Assembly (NCBI GenBank): GCA_038531745.1
Contig: JBCBBJ010000006.1
Span: 62,001-126,000 of the forward strand
Direction: 5' to 3'
DNA length: 64,000 bases
Origin: CALLPQ01 sp038531745
GTDB lineage: Bacteria > Pseudomonadota > Alphaproteobacteria > Caulobacterales > Parvularculaceae
In this document: positions 52,821 through 60,746 of the stretch, piece after piece
Position numbering within the stretch: position 1 is the stretch's first letter
How the letters are laid out: every line of letters begins with the position of its first letter
Translations under genes and position numbers: made by a program
The notes under the pieces: generated by a model
The model's database searches: none
What the model saw: only the letters and a program-made list of their open reading frames with translations
Told to the model about the DNA's origin: nothing

Positions 52821-54323
52821 TTACTCCGCCGCCTGACGCACGTCTACCATATCCTCAAGCATGAGACCGGCGGTTGCCTTGGCCGAGCCCACAACCCCCG
52901 GAATACCCGCACCCGGATGCGTACCGGCACCCACAAAGTAAAGATTGGGGATCCGGTCATCGCGGTTATGCACTCGGAAATAAGCCGACTGGGTCAGGAT
53001 AGGTTCAATTGAAAAGGCCGAGCCCGCATAGGCATTCAATTCGGTTGTGAAATCATCGGGCGTAAAGATCCGCGACGTCACCAGGTTTTTCGACAGATCC
53101 GGAATATACCGCTCTTCCAGATAGTTGAAAATCTTATCACGATATTTCGGCCCCTCAACGGACCAGTCGATGGGCACATTGCGGGTATTGGGCACCGGCG
53201 CGAGGACATAATAGGCGTCGCACCCTTCCGGCGCGAGGCCAGGGTCCGTGGCCGTGGGACGATGGAGATAAAGCGAGAAATCATCGGGCAATTCGGAGCC
53301 GGTAAAAATCTCCGAGATCAGTTCGCGGTAGCGCGGGCCAAACAGGATTGAATGGTGCGCCAGTGTTTCGGTTTGGTTTTTCAACCCGAAATACGCAACG
53401 AAAAGAGAGTTGGAAAACCGCTTCGATTTCAGGCGTTTTGCCATTTGCGGGCCGCGTTCATTCTTGCCCAACAGCTTTTCGTAGGTGTGGACAATATCGG
53501 CATTGGACCCAACCGCATCGAACCGCTCGCGGCTACCATCTTCCAGGATGACCTCAGCAAGACGGCCGTTTTCTTCGGTCAATTCTGCAACCGCCGCATT
53601 CATTCTAACGGTGCCGCCCAAATCTTCGAACAGTTTGACCATGCCGCGGATCAACGCGCCGGTCCCGCCGCGCGGGAACCAGACGCCCCATTTGCGTTCG
53701 AGGGCATGGATCAGCGCATAAACCGCCGAGGTTTTGAACGGGTCACCGCCCACGAGCAATGTGTGAAAACTAAAAGCCTGCCGCAATTGCTCGTCTTTGA
53801 TAAAATCACTCAGGCGCGAATAGACGCTGCGATAGCTTTGCAAGCCCACAAGCTCCGGCGCTGCCTTGATCATGGTCCAGAAATTCAGGAAGGGCACTGC
53901 GCCGAGTTTTTCGTAGCCCTCGCGGTAAAGAACCTCGGAATATTCGTGGAATTTCACATACCCCTCGGCGTCAGCGGGGTTTTTGGCCCGAATCTGCTCC
54001 AGCAACGCCTTTTCGTCGCTGCAATAATCAAAGGAATATCCGTCTTCCCACAGCAGGCGATAAAACGGGTCAACCTTCAACAGCTCCACATAGTCGGCCA
54101 TTTTGCGCCCGGACAGCGCCCAAAGCTCCTCAAGAGCCGTAGGGTCGGTAATCACCGTGGGGCCCGCATCGAAAGTATAGCCCTGGTCTTCATAGACGTA
54201 AGCGCGGCCGCCGGGCTTATCGCGCCGTTCGTAAACAGTGGTCTTAATTCCCGCCGATTGCAGACGGATGGCCAATGCCAGACCGCCAAACCCAGACCCG
54301 ATCACTGCTGCTGTTCTTGTCAT
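52821..54323 (-). CDS. crtI: Phytoene desaturase
   Basis: 500 residues. FAD motif VIGSGFGGLALAIRLQSAG followed by the KPGGRAYVYE loop; C-terminal CrtI signature FVGAGTHPGAGIPGV. CrtI desaturates phytoene to lycopene or neurosporene; product depends on step number and is not visible in sequence. It precedes crtB in an operon. A TGT-N12-ACA palindrome lies upstream at 54580-54597. Confidence 0.95.
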   Translation of the reverse strand: MTRTAAVIGSGFGGLALAIRLQSAGIKTTVYERRDKPGGRAYVYEDQGYTFDAGPTVITDPTALEELWALSGRKMADYVELLKVDPFYRLLWEDGYSFDYCSDEKALLEQIRAKNPADAEGYVKFHEYSEVLYREGYEKLGAVPFLNFWTMIKAAPELVGLQSYRSVYSRLSDFIKDEQLRQAFSFHTLLVGGDPFKTSAVYALIHALERKWGVWFPRGGTGALIRGMVKLFEDLGGTVRMNAAVAELTEENGRLAEVILEDGSRERFDAVGSNADIVHTYEKLLGKNERGPQMAKRLKSKRFSNSLFVAYFGLKNQTETLAHHSILFGPRYRELISEIFTGSELPDDFSLYLHRPTATDPGLAPEGCDAYYVLAPVPNTRNVPIDWSVEGPKYRDKIFNYLEERYIPDLSKNLVTSRIFTPDDFTTELNAYAGSAFSIEPILTQSAYFRVHNRDDRIPNLYFVGAGTHPGAGIPGVVGSAKATAGLMLEDMVDVRQAAE

Positions 54324-54690
54324 TGTTACCCTGGTTCTCTTCCTGAGCCCTGTCGCCCAAATTTATGACTCACCACGGAGCTCAGCGCCGCTCTTTGACC
54401 CCATGCCTCGCCGCAAACTACCGCGTTTTATCTTGCTGCATATACGGGCATTTTGCCCCGCCGGATTGATAGGGATTTCGCATTCGTTGAGCGCGCGAAA
54501 AAGACGACGATGCGCTTTGGTCACAATGGACCACCATTTCCATATTTTGCAGTCGTAAATCCCGAAAGACAAGGTAAGATGTCTTAGCGGGGTGACAGTC
54601 CCCTGGCTCACCTCCAAAGCCCTGCGGCACTGTGCCAGACGGCTGAAAAACGTGCGCAACCGTAAACGTGTCTAAGACGACAAACGCCCA
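54324..54690. promoter_or_regulatory. Divergent control region, crtI / sterol-desaturase-type gene
   Basis: 367 bp carrying promoters for crtI-crtB (left) and the hydroxylase-type gene (right). TGTC followed by ten bases and GACA (54580-54597) matches the TGT-N12-ACA shape of PpsR/CrtJ sites. A 98-codon minus-strand ORF (54363-54659) shows no family features and I did not count it as a gene. Confidence 0.4.
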
Positions 54691-55512
54691 TTGGAAAATT
54701 CTGTGCTGGAAACACTTTTCACAAGCTTGCCCCCCTTCATGCGACAGGCTGATCTTTTGACCACCTATGGCTTGCTTACCGGCATTATCTGGCTGCGATA
54801 TTTTATCGTGGCGGGTCTTTTCTATTTTCTGTTGTGGGGACGCCCGGCGGAAAGGGTCCGTGCACGTCGTCTATCCCCGCGGGCCCCGCAAGGCGATGTG
54901 GTGCGCCACGAGGTAAAGATGTCTTTGGTCTCCTCCATGATTTATGCCGTGCCCGGTGCCATTGTCATGGAGGCGTTTAAGGCGGGCCACACTGCAATTT
55001 ATACCGGCACGCCCTCAGCTCTTGGCTTTATGCTAATACCCCTCAGCATACTGACCTATCTTTTTATACATGATACCTATTTTTACTGGACCCATCGGTT
55101 GATGCATTTGCCTGCGCTTTTTAAGGCAACCCATCTTACCCACCACCGGTCGCGCCAACCCTCCCCTTGGGCGGCGTTTTCTTTTCATCCGTGGGAGGCG
55201 ATTTTATCGGCGTGGCTCCTGCCCGTTTGCGCATTTTTCATCCCCATCCATGCGGGCGCTGTGTTCTTCCTCCTGATTTTCATGACGCTTTGCAGTGTTA
55301 TCAACCATGCGGGGTGGGAGATTTTGCCCCGCATGGTCACGGACGGATCAGTGGGTCGGCTTCTAATTTCTGCCAGCCATCACAATGTGCACCACCGCGA
55401 TTACAACGCGAATTATGGGCTCTACTTTCGCTTTTGGGATCGGTTGATGGGTACGGACAAAGGCCTCGCAGACCCTGTCTCGCCATCAGGGGCAACCCTC
55501 GCCAAAGTCTGA
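54691..55512 (+). CDS. Sterol-desaturase/fatty-acid-hydroxylase family membrane protein
   Basis: 273 residues, four to five membrane helices and the three iron-binding His boxes: HRLMH in YWTHRLMHLP, HLTHH, and HNVHH in SASHHNVHHRDYNANYG. Such di-iron enzymes hydroxylate or desaturate lipids, sterols or carotenoids. Divergent to crtI, so a carotenoid-tailoring role is possible but unproven. TTG 54691 or GTG 54703 (GGAAAA upstream) may be the start; no ATG occurs before 54739. Confidence 0.82.
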   Translation: MENSVLETLFTSLPPFMRQADLLTTYGLLTGIIWLRYFIVAGLFYFLLWGRPAERVRARRLSPRAPQGDVVRHEVKMSLVSSMIYAVPGAIVMEAFKAGHTAIYTGTPSALGFMLIPLSILTYLFIHDTYFYWTHRLMHLPALFKATHLTHHRSRQPSPWAAFSFHPWEAILSAWLLPVCAFFIPIHAGAVFFLLIFMTLCSVINHAGWEILPRMVTDGSVGRLLISASHHNVHHRDYNANYGLYFRFWDRLMGTDKGLADPVSPSGATLAKV

Positions 55513-55560
55513 TTTTTATCGGCACATTGAGGGCGCTTTTGGCTATCTCAACCGGGCCAG

Positions 55561-56196
55561 CTACCGCGTGGCGGTAATCTCAAAATCAATATCCACATCA
55601 AGGGCAACCCATTGGCCCGATTGCCATTCGCCCTGGCCCACACCAAAGTCTGTGCGGATGATTGTGGTGCCGCCGCGCGCAGTTGCCTCATCGCCGTCAA
55701 TATCGAGGGTAAAGGGCAGCGCAAGGTCTTTCGTTGCATCGCGCATCGTCAGCGTCCCCTCAGCCATATAGCCGCCATCGGGGCCAGCGGTAATGGCGTC
55801 GCTTTGAAAAACAGCCTGCGGAAATTCCTTCACCGCAAACCAGTCCCCACCGGGCAACGCCGAATCTTTTTGGCGGTCACCGATTTTTGCTGACTTCATG
55901 GTCACCGTCACCATAATGGCCGCATCATCGAGATTGTCAGGGTCAAAACGAATATCGGCCTCAAAGTCACGAAATTGTCCGGTAAACGCCTTGCCATTTT
56001 GCTTGCCGGTAAAGCTGAGGGTTGAGCCATCGGCATCGACCAGCCAGCGCCCATCCCAAGACGTCGCGGCGCTCTCGCTTCCACTTGGTGCAGCTTGACC
56101 TTGTGCTGCGTCTTGCGCAGCAGACCCGCCGCAAGCGGCCAGGACAGTCATCACCAAGACGGGGAAAGAAAGACGCAAAGTAGAACGATAAGACAT
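55561..56196 (-). CDS. YceI-family lipoprotein
   Basis: 211 residues. A lipobox VLAAC follows the signal peptide. The YceI lipocalin-like barrel is shown by TGKQNGKAFTGQFRDFEADI, DWFAVKEFPQAVFQS and GTLTMRDATKDLALPFTL. YceI proteins bind isoprenoid chains such as polyprenyl compounds or quinones. The neighbouring cytochrome b561 gene upstream on the same strand is a common partner. The ATG at 56196 has AAAGG upstream. Confidence 0.9.
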   Translation of the reverse strand: MSYRSTLRLSFPVLVMTVLAACGGSAAQDAAQGQAAPSGSESAATSWDGRWLVDADGSTLSFTGKQNGKAFTGQFRDFEADIRFDPDNLDDAAIMVTVTMKSAKIGDRQKDSALPGGDWFAVKEFPQAVFQSDAITAGPDGGYMAEGTLTMRDATKDLALPFTLDIDGDEATARGGTTIIRTDFGVGQGEWQSGQWVALDVDIDFEITATR

Positions 56197-56244
56197 GGGA
56201 AACCCTTTCAACAGTTTCGGTTCGTACAGGGAAGGTCAGTGTCC

Positions 56245-56838
56245 TCACGCGCGAGGTTGATGTAACCCGGGTACCATGCGCGCGAGAACACCGTCGCGAT
56301 CCTTGAAGTGATGTTTGAGGGCGGCCCCAATATGCAGCGCAAGCAGCGCAACCATCATAAGCCCCATGATTTCGTGGAGCTGTTTGAAGAGCGTTTCCAC
56401 TGGCTTTTTATCAGCCACACCTTCCCAGAACGACAAATGCGGCCAGGGAATAACGTCAAATAGGACCGTGGGAATGTTATAAGGCGAGACCGACACCATG
56501 GCCCAGCCGGATAAGGGGATCAGGATCATAAACCCATAAAACGCCACATGGGTGAGATGCGAGATCCGTTTTTGCCAATCGGGCATAACGCTCGGCAGGG
56601 CCGGTGGCCGATGGGTCAAGCGCCAGCCCAACCGCGCAAACGACAGAATCAGGATAGTGATGCCAAAAGACTTGTGAAGCTGATAAATTTCAAAGGTCAA
56701 CGCATCAGTGCGCGAGAGAATTTTTGTCATGGCAACACCCCCAATAACTTGACCAATGATCAGTAGGGCGATGATCCAGTGCAGGACCTGCGCAACCCGC
56801 GAATAACGCTCACTTGCCACGATTTGCGGTGTCGCCAT
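56245..56838 (-). CDS. Cytochrome b561 family membrane protein
   Basis: 197 residues, four helices. Haem-ligand histidines sit in VLHWIIALLI, IYQLHKSFGI, KQLHEIMGL and LLALHIGAALKHHF, the pattern of bacterial cytochrome b561 (CybB type). It should pass electrons from quinol in the inner membrane. The YceI gene lies 48 bases downstream; together they may bind and oxidise quinol-like compounds. Confidence 0.92.
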   Translation of the reverse strand: MATPQIVASERYSRVAQVLHWIIALLIIGQVIGGVAMTKILSRTDALTFEIYQLHKSFGITILILSFARLGWRLTHRPPALPSVMPDWQKRISHLTHVAFYGFMILIPLSGWAMVSVSPYNIPTVLFDVIPWPHLSFWEGVADKKPVETLFKQLHEIMGLMMVALLALHIGAALKHHFKDRDGVLARMVPGLHQPRA

Positions 56839-56915
56839 GGACCTGTCTCCTTATTCCTTGGCTGCATCCTATCATGGCTTTGCCCGCCATGACGAGGCCA
56901 ACCACGCGGGCGTTC

Positions 56916-57800
56916 TTATGGTGTTGGTCCCACCGGCCGGGTCACGCCGAGAATTGGCCCCATGGGCAAGCCCCGATCGTGGCGACCAAGGCCAGGGGCG
57001 TAAAGTTTTGAAACCTCCCCGTCGAGAAACAGGGCATCACGCGCCTCGATGGCGTCGCGGAAAAGGGTGGCAAAATCGTGGAACCGCACAGGCGTATTGC
57101 TGATCGCAAACCAGACCGTCGATCCATCGGCGCTGACCCCCACCCCGTTGCGTCGTTTGCGGGACGTACTGTCGGGTAGAAAACGCGGATGCAAGACCCC
57201 GTTAATCACCAGCATGGGCCCGGACTGGGTGGCAATGATCGGGGCCTGCGGTTGCGCCATATAGTGCGGTGTGGTTTTGATCCTTGCTCTGACGGTTCCA
57301 TCACGCGCGCGTTCGGTATAAAAGACGCCATTTGGCATCAGATGGAAATTGCCATAACCGTCCTTTGTGTTGATGGTTTTTAGGGTCTGTCCGTCGGCAA
57401 CAAACAAGCCAATGGGCAACCGGCCGCGCCCATACATGCCGCCATTCACGGCAAAAACCAGCATCTCCCCGCGCGCCGCACGCGACCGCGCAAGCCGGTC
57501 AAAGGTTGCAAAGATGTCGCCATTCTCCCCTTTCAAAAAAAGCGAGATGGTGTCGCGGGACAGGAAAAATGTACAAACCGTATAGCCTGCTCCTTTCCAG
57601 CGTTGATCTGTACACGCGATATCAGTGTTAGAGGTAGGGGTGCGGGCGGGTTCGGGGTCGGCTACGCCCACCGGCGCGGTCTGCGCGCGTGCCAACAGCG
57701 CTGTTTCTGGTCCAGCAAAAACGAGGCCGCACACGGTGGCGCACACAAGGGCGATGATAACGCACAAAAAACGCCTACGGCCTTGTTGGAACACAGCCAT
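56916..57800 (-). CDS. Phosphodiester glycosidase family protein (DUF2233/NAGPA-like)
   Basis: 294 residues. One N-terminal membrane or signal segment (FLCVIIALVCATVCGLVFAG), then a NAGPA-like domain: LVFAVNGGMYGRGRLPIGLF, GPMLVINGVLHPRF, RNGVGVSADGSTVWFAIS and ALFLDGEVSKLYAPG. Family members cleave phosphodiester-linked sugars; the bacterial substrate is unknown, possibly wall or exopolysaccharide. The ATG at 57800 shares one base with the TGA of the upstream nitroreductase (TGATG), so translation is coupled. Confidence 0.88.
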   Translation of the reverse strand: MAVFQQGRRRFLCVIIALVCATVCGLVFAGPETALLARAQTAPVGVADPEPARTPTSNTDIACTDQRWKGAGYTVCTFFLSRDTISLFLKGENGDIFATFDRLARSRAARGEMLVFAVNGGMYGRGRLPIGLFVADGQTLKTINTKDGYGNFHLMPNGVFYTERARDGTVRARIKTTPHYMAQPQAPIIATQSGPMLVINGVLHPRFLPDSTSRKRRNGVGVSADGSTVWFAISNTPVRFHDFATLFRDAIEARDALFLDGEVSKLYAPGLGRHDRGLPMGPILGVTRPVGPTP

Positions 57801-58456
57801 CAGACGAAGGCCGTGACCAGCGCGCGATGGTCGGCGCGTTTGCGTTCTTTTGGCCATTCGCGGGCGGTGCCCAAATAGACAAATCCGGCAATTTTCTCCC
57901 CCGCCTGCACCCCAAATCGGGACAGGACCTCCTGGTCATAGGCGTACCATTCGGTGAGCCACTGGCCCGCAAATCCCGAAGCGCTGGCGGCAAGGAGGAG
58001 GTTTTGGCAAACCGCACCGGCGGTCAGCACCTGTTCCCAGACTGGCGTGCGGTGGTTTTCATCAACGGCGGAGACCACAGCCACAATAATGGGTGCTCGT
58101 TCAAAGCGACCGCGCTCTTTTGCGCGCTGGGCATCGTCAGCCTCCGGATGATGGGTGCCATAAACCTCTGCGAGGATCGCGCCGGCCCGGGCCCGCGCCT
58201 CACCAGCAAAAGTGATGAACCGGTATGGGCATACGCGCCGATGATCGGGCACCCGCGCCGCGATCTTTAACAGGGTATCAAGCTCATCAATGGTTGGTCC
58301 GGGCCCGGTTAAAAGATCAGCCTGGGTTGACCGGCGGGTTGCAAGCGCAGTGACGGCCGCTTCATTGGGGTGGCACGGCGCGAGCGGTTCCCCGAACAGG
58401 GGACCAGTGTTCGCGGTATTTTCGGGATCGGTTTGGGGAAAGGATATGTCTGCCAT
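57800..58456 (-). CDS. Nitroreductase family protein (YdjA-like)
   Basis: 218 residues. FMN-binding Arg-Arg-Ser appears in LATRRSTQADLL, with IAARVPDHRRVCPYRFI and the C-terminal IAGFVYLGTARE typical of the YdjA/small nitroreductase branch. NAD(P)H-dependent reduction of nitro or quinone compounds is likely. GAAGGGC precedes the ATG. Its stop overlaps the start of the phosphodiester glycosidase gene. Confidence 0.88.
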   Translation of the reverse strand: MADISFPQTDPENTANTGPLFGEPLAPCHPNEAAVTALATRRSTQADLLTGPGPTIDELDTLLKIAARVPDHRRVCPYRFITFAGEARARAGAILAEVYGTHHPEADDAQRAKERGRFERAPIIVAVVSAVDENHRTPVWEQVLTAGAVCQNLLLAASASGFAGQWLTEWYAYDQEVLSRFGVQAGEKIAGFVYLGTAREWPKERKRADHRALVTAFV

Positions 58457-58548
58457 GCCCTTCTAATTAACGATCAATTGCGAAATTAAAATGGCATCGG
58501 GCTGCGCTGAGGAAAGATCACGCACAGCCCATGATGAGAGCTGCCGAT

Positions 58549-59607
58549 TTAATAGCGATAAACGCGGCCCAAACGCTGTATAAACAGGGGCGTCGAGGAC
58601 TTTTTCACATTGATGCGCCATTCCAGCGGGCGCCCCAAACGGGCCTTTGCCGATTGCTCTTCAATCTTATGGCCCGAACATTCGATGCGCACCCATAATT
58701 CAGCCTCCGCCGAACGCGCAGGAACCCCGGCATCAATAATCAAGGTATCACCGCCGCGTTTGCGCAGTTTACCACCCGCCGTGCGGAACAGATTGAAGGT
58801 CTCACCGGTACTGCGATTATGGAGCCGCCCGCGCAGCAAGCCGCGCCGGATGAGGGTATTGACGTCACCAGGCCAGCCGTCTTCGAACTTGATATAGAGC
58901 CGCACCGTGTAGGATGCCGGTCCGTCGGGGTCGCGCTCCAGCGCGACTGTGGTTACCGCAGCCTTGATCACGCCGGCGTCGTGGCCGCGTTCGCGTTCAA
59001 TGGTGCGCGTATCAATTGCTGGAACGGGCGCCGACATATGGAGAGTTCTGGCCACTTTGGCGGCGTTACCCGGGGCAAACCGAGCGTCAATGACGGGTAT
59101 ATCCTCGCCCTCTGGCCTCGGATCAGTGGGTACGGAGTCAGAGGGTACGGGGTTAGTGGGTACCGGATTAGCGGGATCGGCATCAGCCGGAACCGGATCG
59201 GTTGATAGGGGTGCGCCGAGACCCGGCAAGTTTGAATCGTTCGCAATATCCTCTATCCCCGAGGCGAGGTCGGCGGGAATGGCCGTCATAATCACCGCAA
59301 GAAGGCCAAACCCCTGGGCAAAGGCCCCCTGGCGCGTAATGGGCTGAAAATAGAAAATCGAGCCAGCCCCCACGGAGACGAGCCCGGCAATGACCCACCA
59401 AAGGGGAATTTCTGTGTAGCCAATGAGCGAGCCCAGCGAGACCGACCAATGGTTAAGCGTATAGAGCGCCGAGGCTTCCGCCTGCTGTTGATAATCGGTG
59501 ATGAGCGCCGCCACGATGCCCGCCGCCCCGGACAGGGCCAGGCCCATAATATCGCCCATGGCGAATTCACCCGGCGTCTTCAACCCACGCTTTACCCCAT
59601 ACGGCAT
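58549..59607 (-). CDS. Membrane protein with Pro/Asp repeat linker and C-terminal beta domain
   Basis: 352 residues. Three hydrophobic segments (about 18-36, 62-80, 88-104) precede a linker of short repeats (DPVPADADPANPVPTNPVPS), then a domain with strands such as SYTVRLYIKFEDGWPGDV, WVRIECSGHKIEEQSA and PLEWRINVKKSSTP. Function is unknown. The linker DNA (59090-59215) shows the minisatellite-like repetition expected of slippage. The ATG at 59607 has GGAG upstream. Confidence 0.65.
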   Translation of the reverse strand: MPYGVKRGLKTPGEFAMGDIMGLALSGAAGIVAALITDYQQQAEASALYTLNHWSVSLGSLIGYTEIPLWWVIAGLVSVGAGSIFYFQPITRQGAFAQGFGLLAVIMTAIPADLASGIEDIANDSNLPGLGAPLSTDPVPADADPANPVPTNPVPSDSVPTDPRPEGEDIPVIDARFAPGNAAKVARTLHMSAPVPAIDTRTIERERGHDAGVIKAAVTTVALERDPDGPASYTVRLYIKFEDGWPGDVNTLIRRGLLRGRLHNRSTGETFNLFRTAGGKLRKRGGDTLIIDAGVPARSAEAELWVRIECSGHKIEEQSAKARLGRPLEWRINVKKSSTPLFIQRLGRVYRY

Positions 59608-59744
59608 AATACCACTCCAAAAACCCAACTTAACGAAAGGTTAAAGGCGGGCCGCCCCGCTTGACAACCGGTAAAGCATGGCCGGTTGCGGAAAAGTCTG
59701 GGCCAGTGTGTTTTGGCGACAGATATTGCCCGGTTTGCGCCCTA

Positions 59745-60545
59745 TTATGGCGCGCGGGGTGGGCGTGATGCGCCAAAATCGACGTCAAAAAGATGCTCAA
59801 GGCAGGTTTTGCGCAGGCCCTCTTTTACCGGGTCATAGGCTGTCACATTCACCAGTTTGAGGATGGCGCGCTCCACCTGGACGCCGTTGGCCGCCGAACG
59901 TGGCCGCGCTTCGCTATTGGTTTGCGCCGGGGTGATGTCAAAATCGATAATGTTGACAGCGCATAAATCCTGTTCGAACGCGCCGATGGTCGCCAAGCCC
60001 CCACCGCTGGCCCAGCCCAGGATCAGCCGGTTCACCCCTTCATGGGCTACGAGCAAGCCGGTTTTCCATGCTCCCTGGGTGAGCATGCTGGTGAGCCCAT
60101 CAACAATGCGGGCCTCGGCTTCGCCAAAACTCTCCCCATCGGGCAAAAACCGGGCATTCGGGTCGTGGGCATCGTCAAAGCAATAGGCAAGACGGGCCGC
60201 CAGCTCCTCGCGCGATCCGGCTTTGATCCAGCCGCTTTTTAACTCCTCAAACCGCAAATCCTCTTCGAGAGCGGGGACGCGATCGCCGCTGGCTTTTTGT
60301 TCGGCGAGCACCAATTGCGCCGTCTCGCGGGTGCGCGGCAAGCCAGAGCAAACCGCGAAATCAAACGGCACGTTGGCGAGCGCCGTTGCCGTGGCCCGGG
60401 CTTGGCTTTGCCCCTCCTTGGTCAAGGGCACTTGGCGCGGGTCCGATAGCCCAGCGGCAAAATAGTCAACATGGCCGTGGCGCATAAGATAAAGGCGCCG
60501 CCGACCGGTGGCTGCGTTGGGGGTTGGAGTGCTGTTATGGTCCAT
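59745..60545 (-). CDS. Histidine phosphatase superfamily protein
   Basis: 266 residues. The catalytic LMRHGHVDYF starts near residue 20; the second His lies in LLVAHEGVNRLILGW, and the core pattern GLPRTRETAQLVL is normal. Phosphoglycerate-mutase-like phosphatases act on many small phosphoesters, so the substrate is open. A C-terminal tail of about 60 residues is longer than usual. ATG 60545 with GGGAGGGGC upstream is preferred to a longer GTG start. Confidence 0.88.
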   Translation of the reverse strand: MDHNSTPTPNAATGRRRLYLMRHGHVDYFAAGLSDPRQVPLTKEGQSQARATATALANVPFDFAVCSGLPRTRETAQLVLAEQKASGDRVPALEEDLRFEELKSGWIKAGSREELAARLAYCFDDAHDPNARFLPDGESFGEAEARIVDGLTSMLTQGAWKTGLLVAHEGVNRLILGWASGGGLATIGAFEQDLCAVNIIDFDITPAQTNSEARPRSAANGVQVERAILKLVNVTAYDPVKEGLRKTCLEHLFDVDFGASRPPRAP

Positions 60546-60746
60546 GCCCCTCCCTTGGCGGTCGGCGCCCGGGCCGTCAAGCAGCAACGCTGCCCGCCGG
60601 AATACTCTTTCCACGCTCGCGGTCCTGTCAAAGGCGTGCTAGTTTTTGCGCAAGGGGTGACTCACAAACTGGACTGCGGACAAGAATGGGGACGTTGGTC
60701 GCAAACATGAACCGTTTTCAGGTTGGCAAAGAAAGAGGCGCAAATC
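60546..60746. other. Divergent intergenic region, phosphatase / tandem-VanY gene
   Basis: 201 bp between divergent genes; promoters for both are expected here. No other signal is clear. Confidence 0.4.

Noticed and set aside
53352..54368. 338-codon ORF opposite crtI
   Set aside because: It is antisense to a full-length CrtI with intact motifs; composition is that of a shadow frame.
54363..54659. 98-codon minus-strand ORF between crtI and the hydroxylase-type gene
   Set aside because: No family resemblance and no good ribosome binding site; the interval is better explained as a divergent promoter region.
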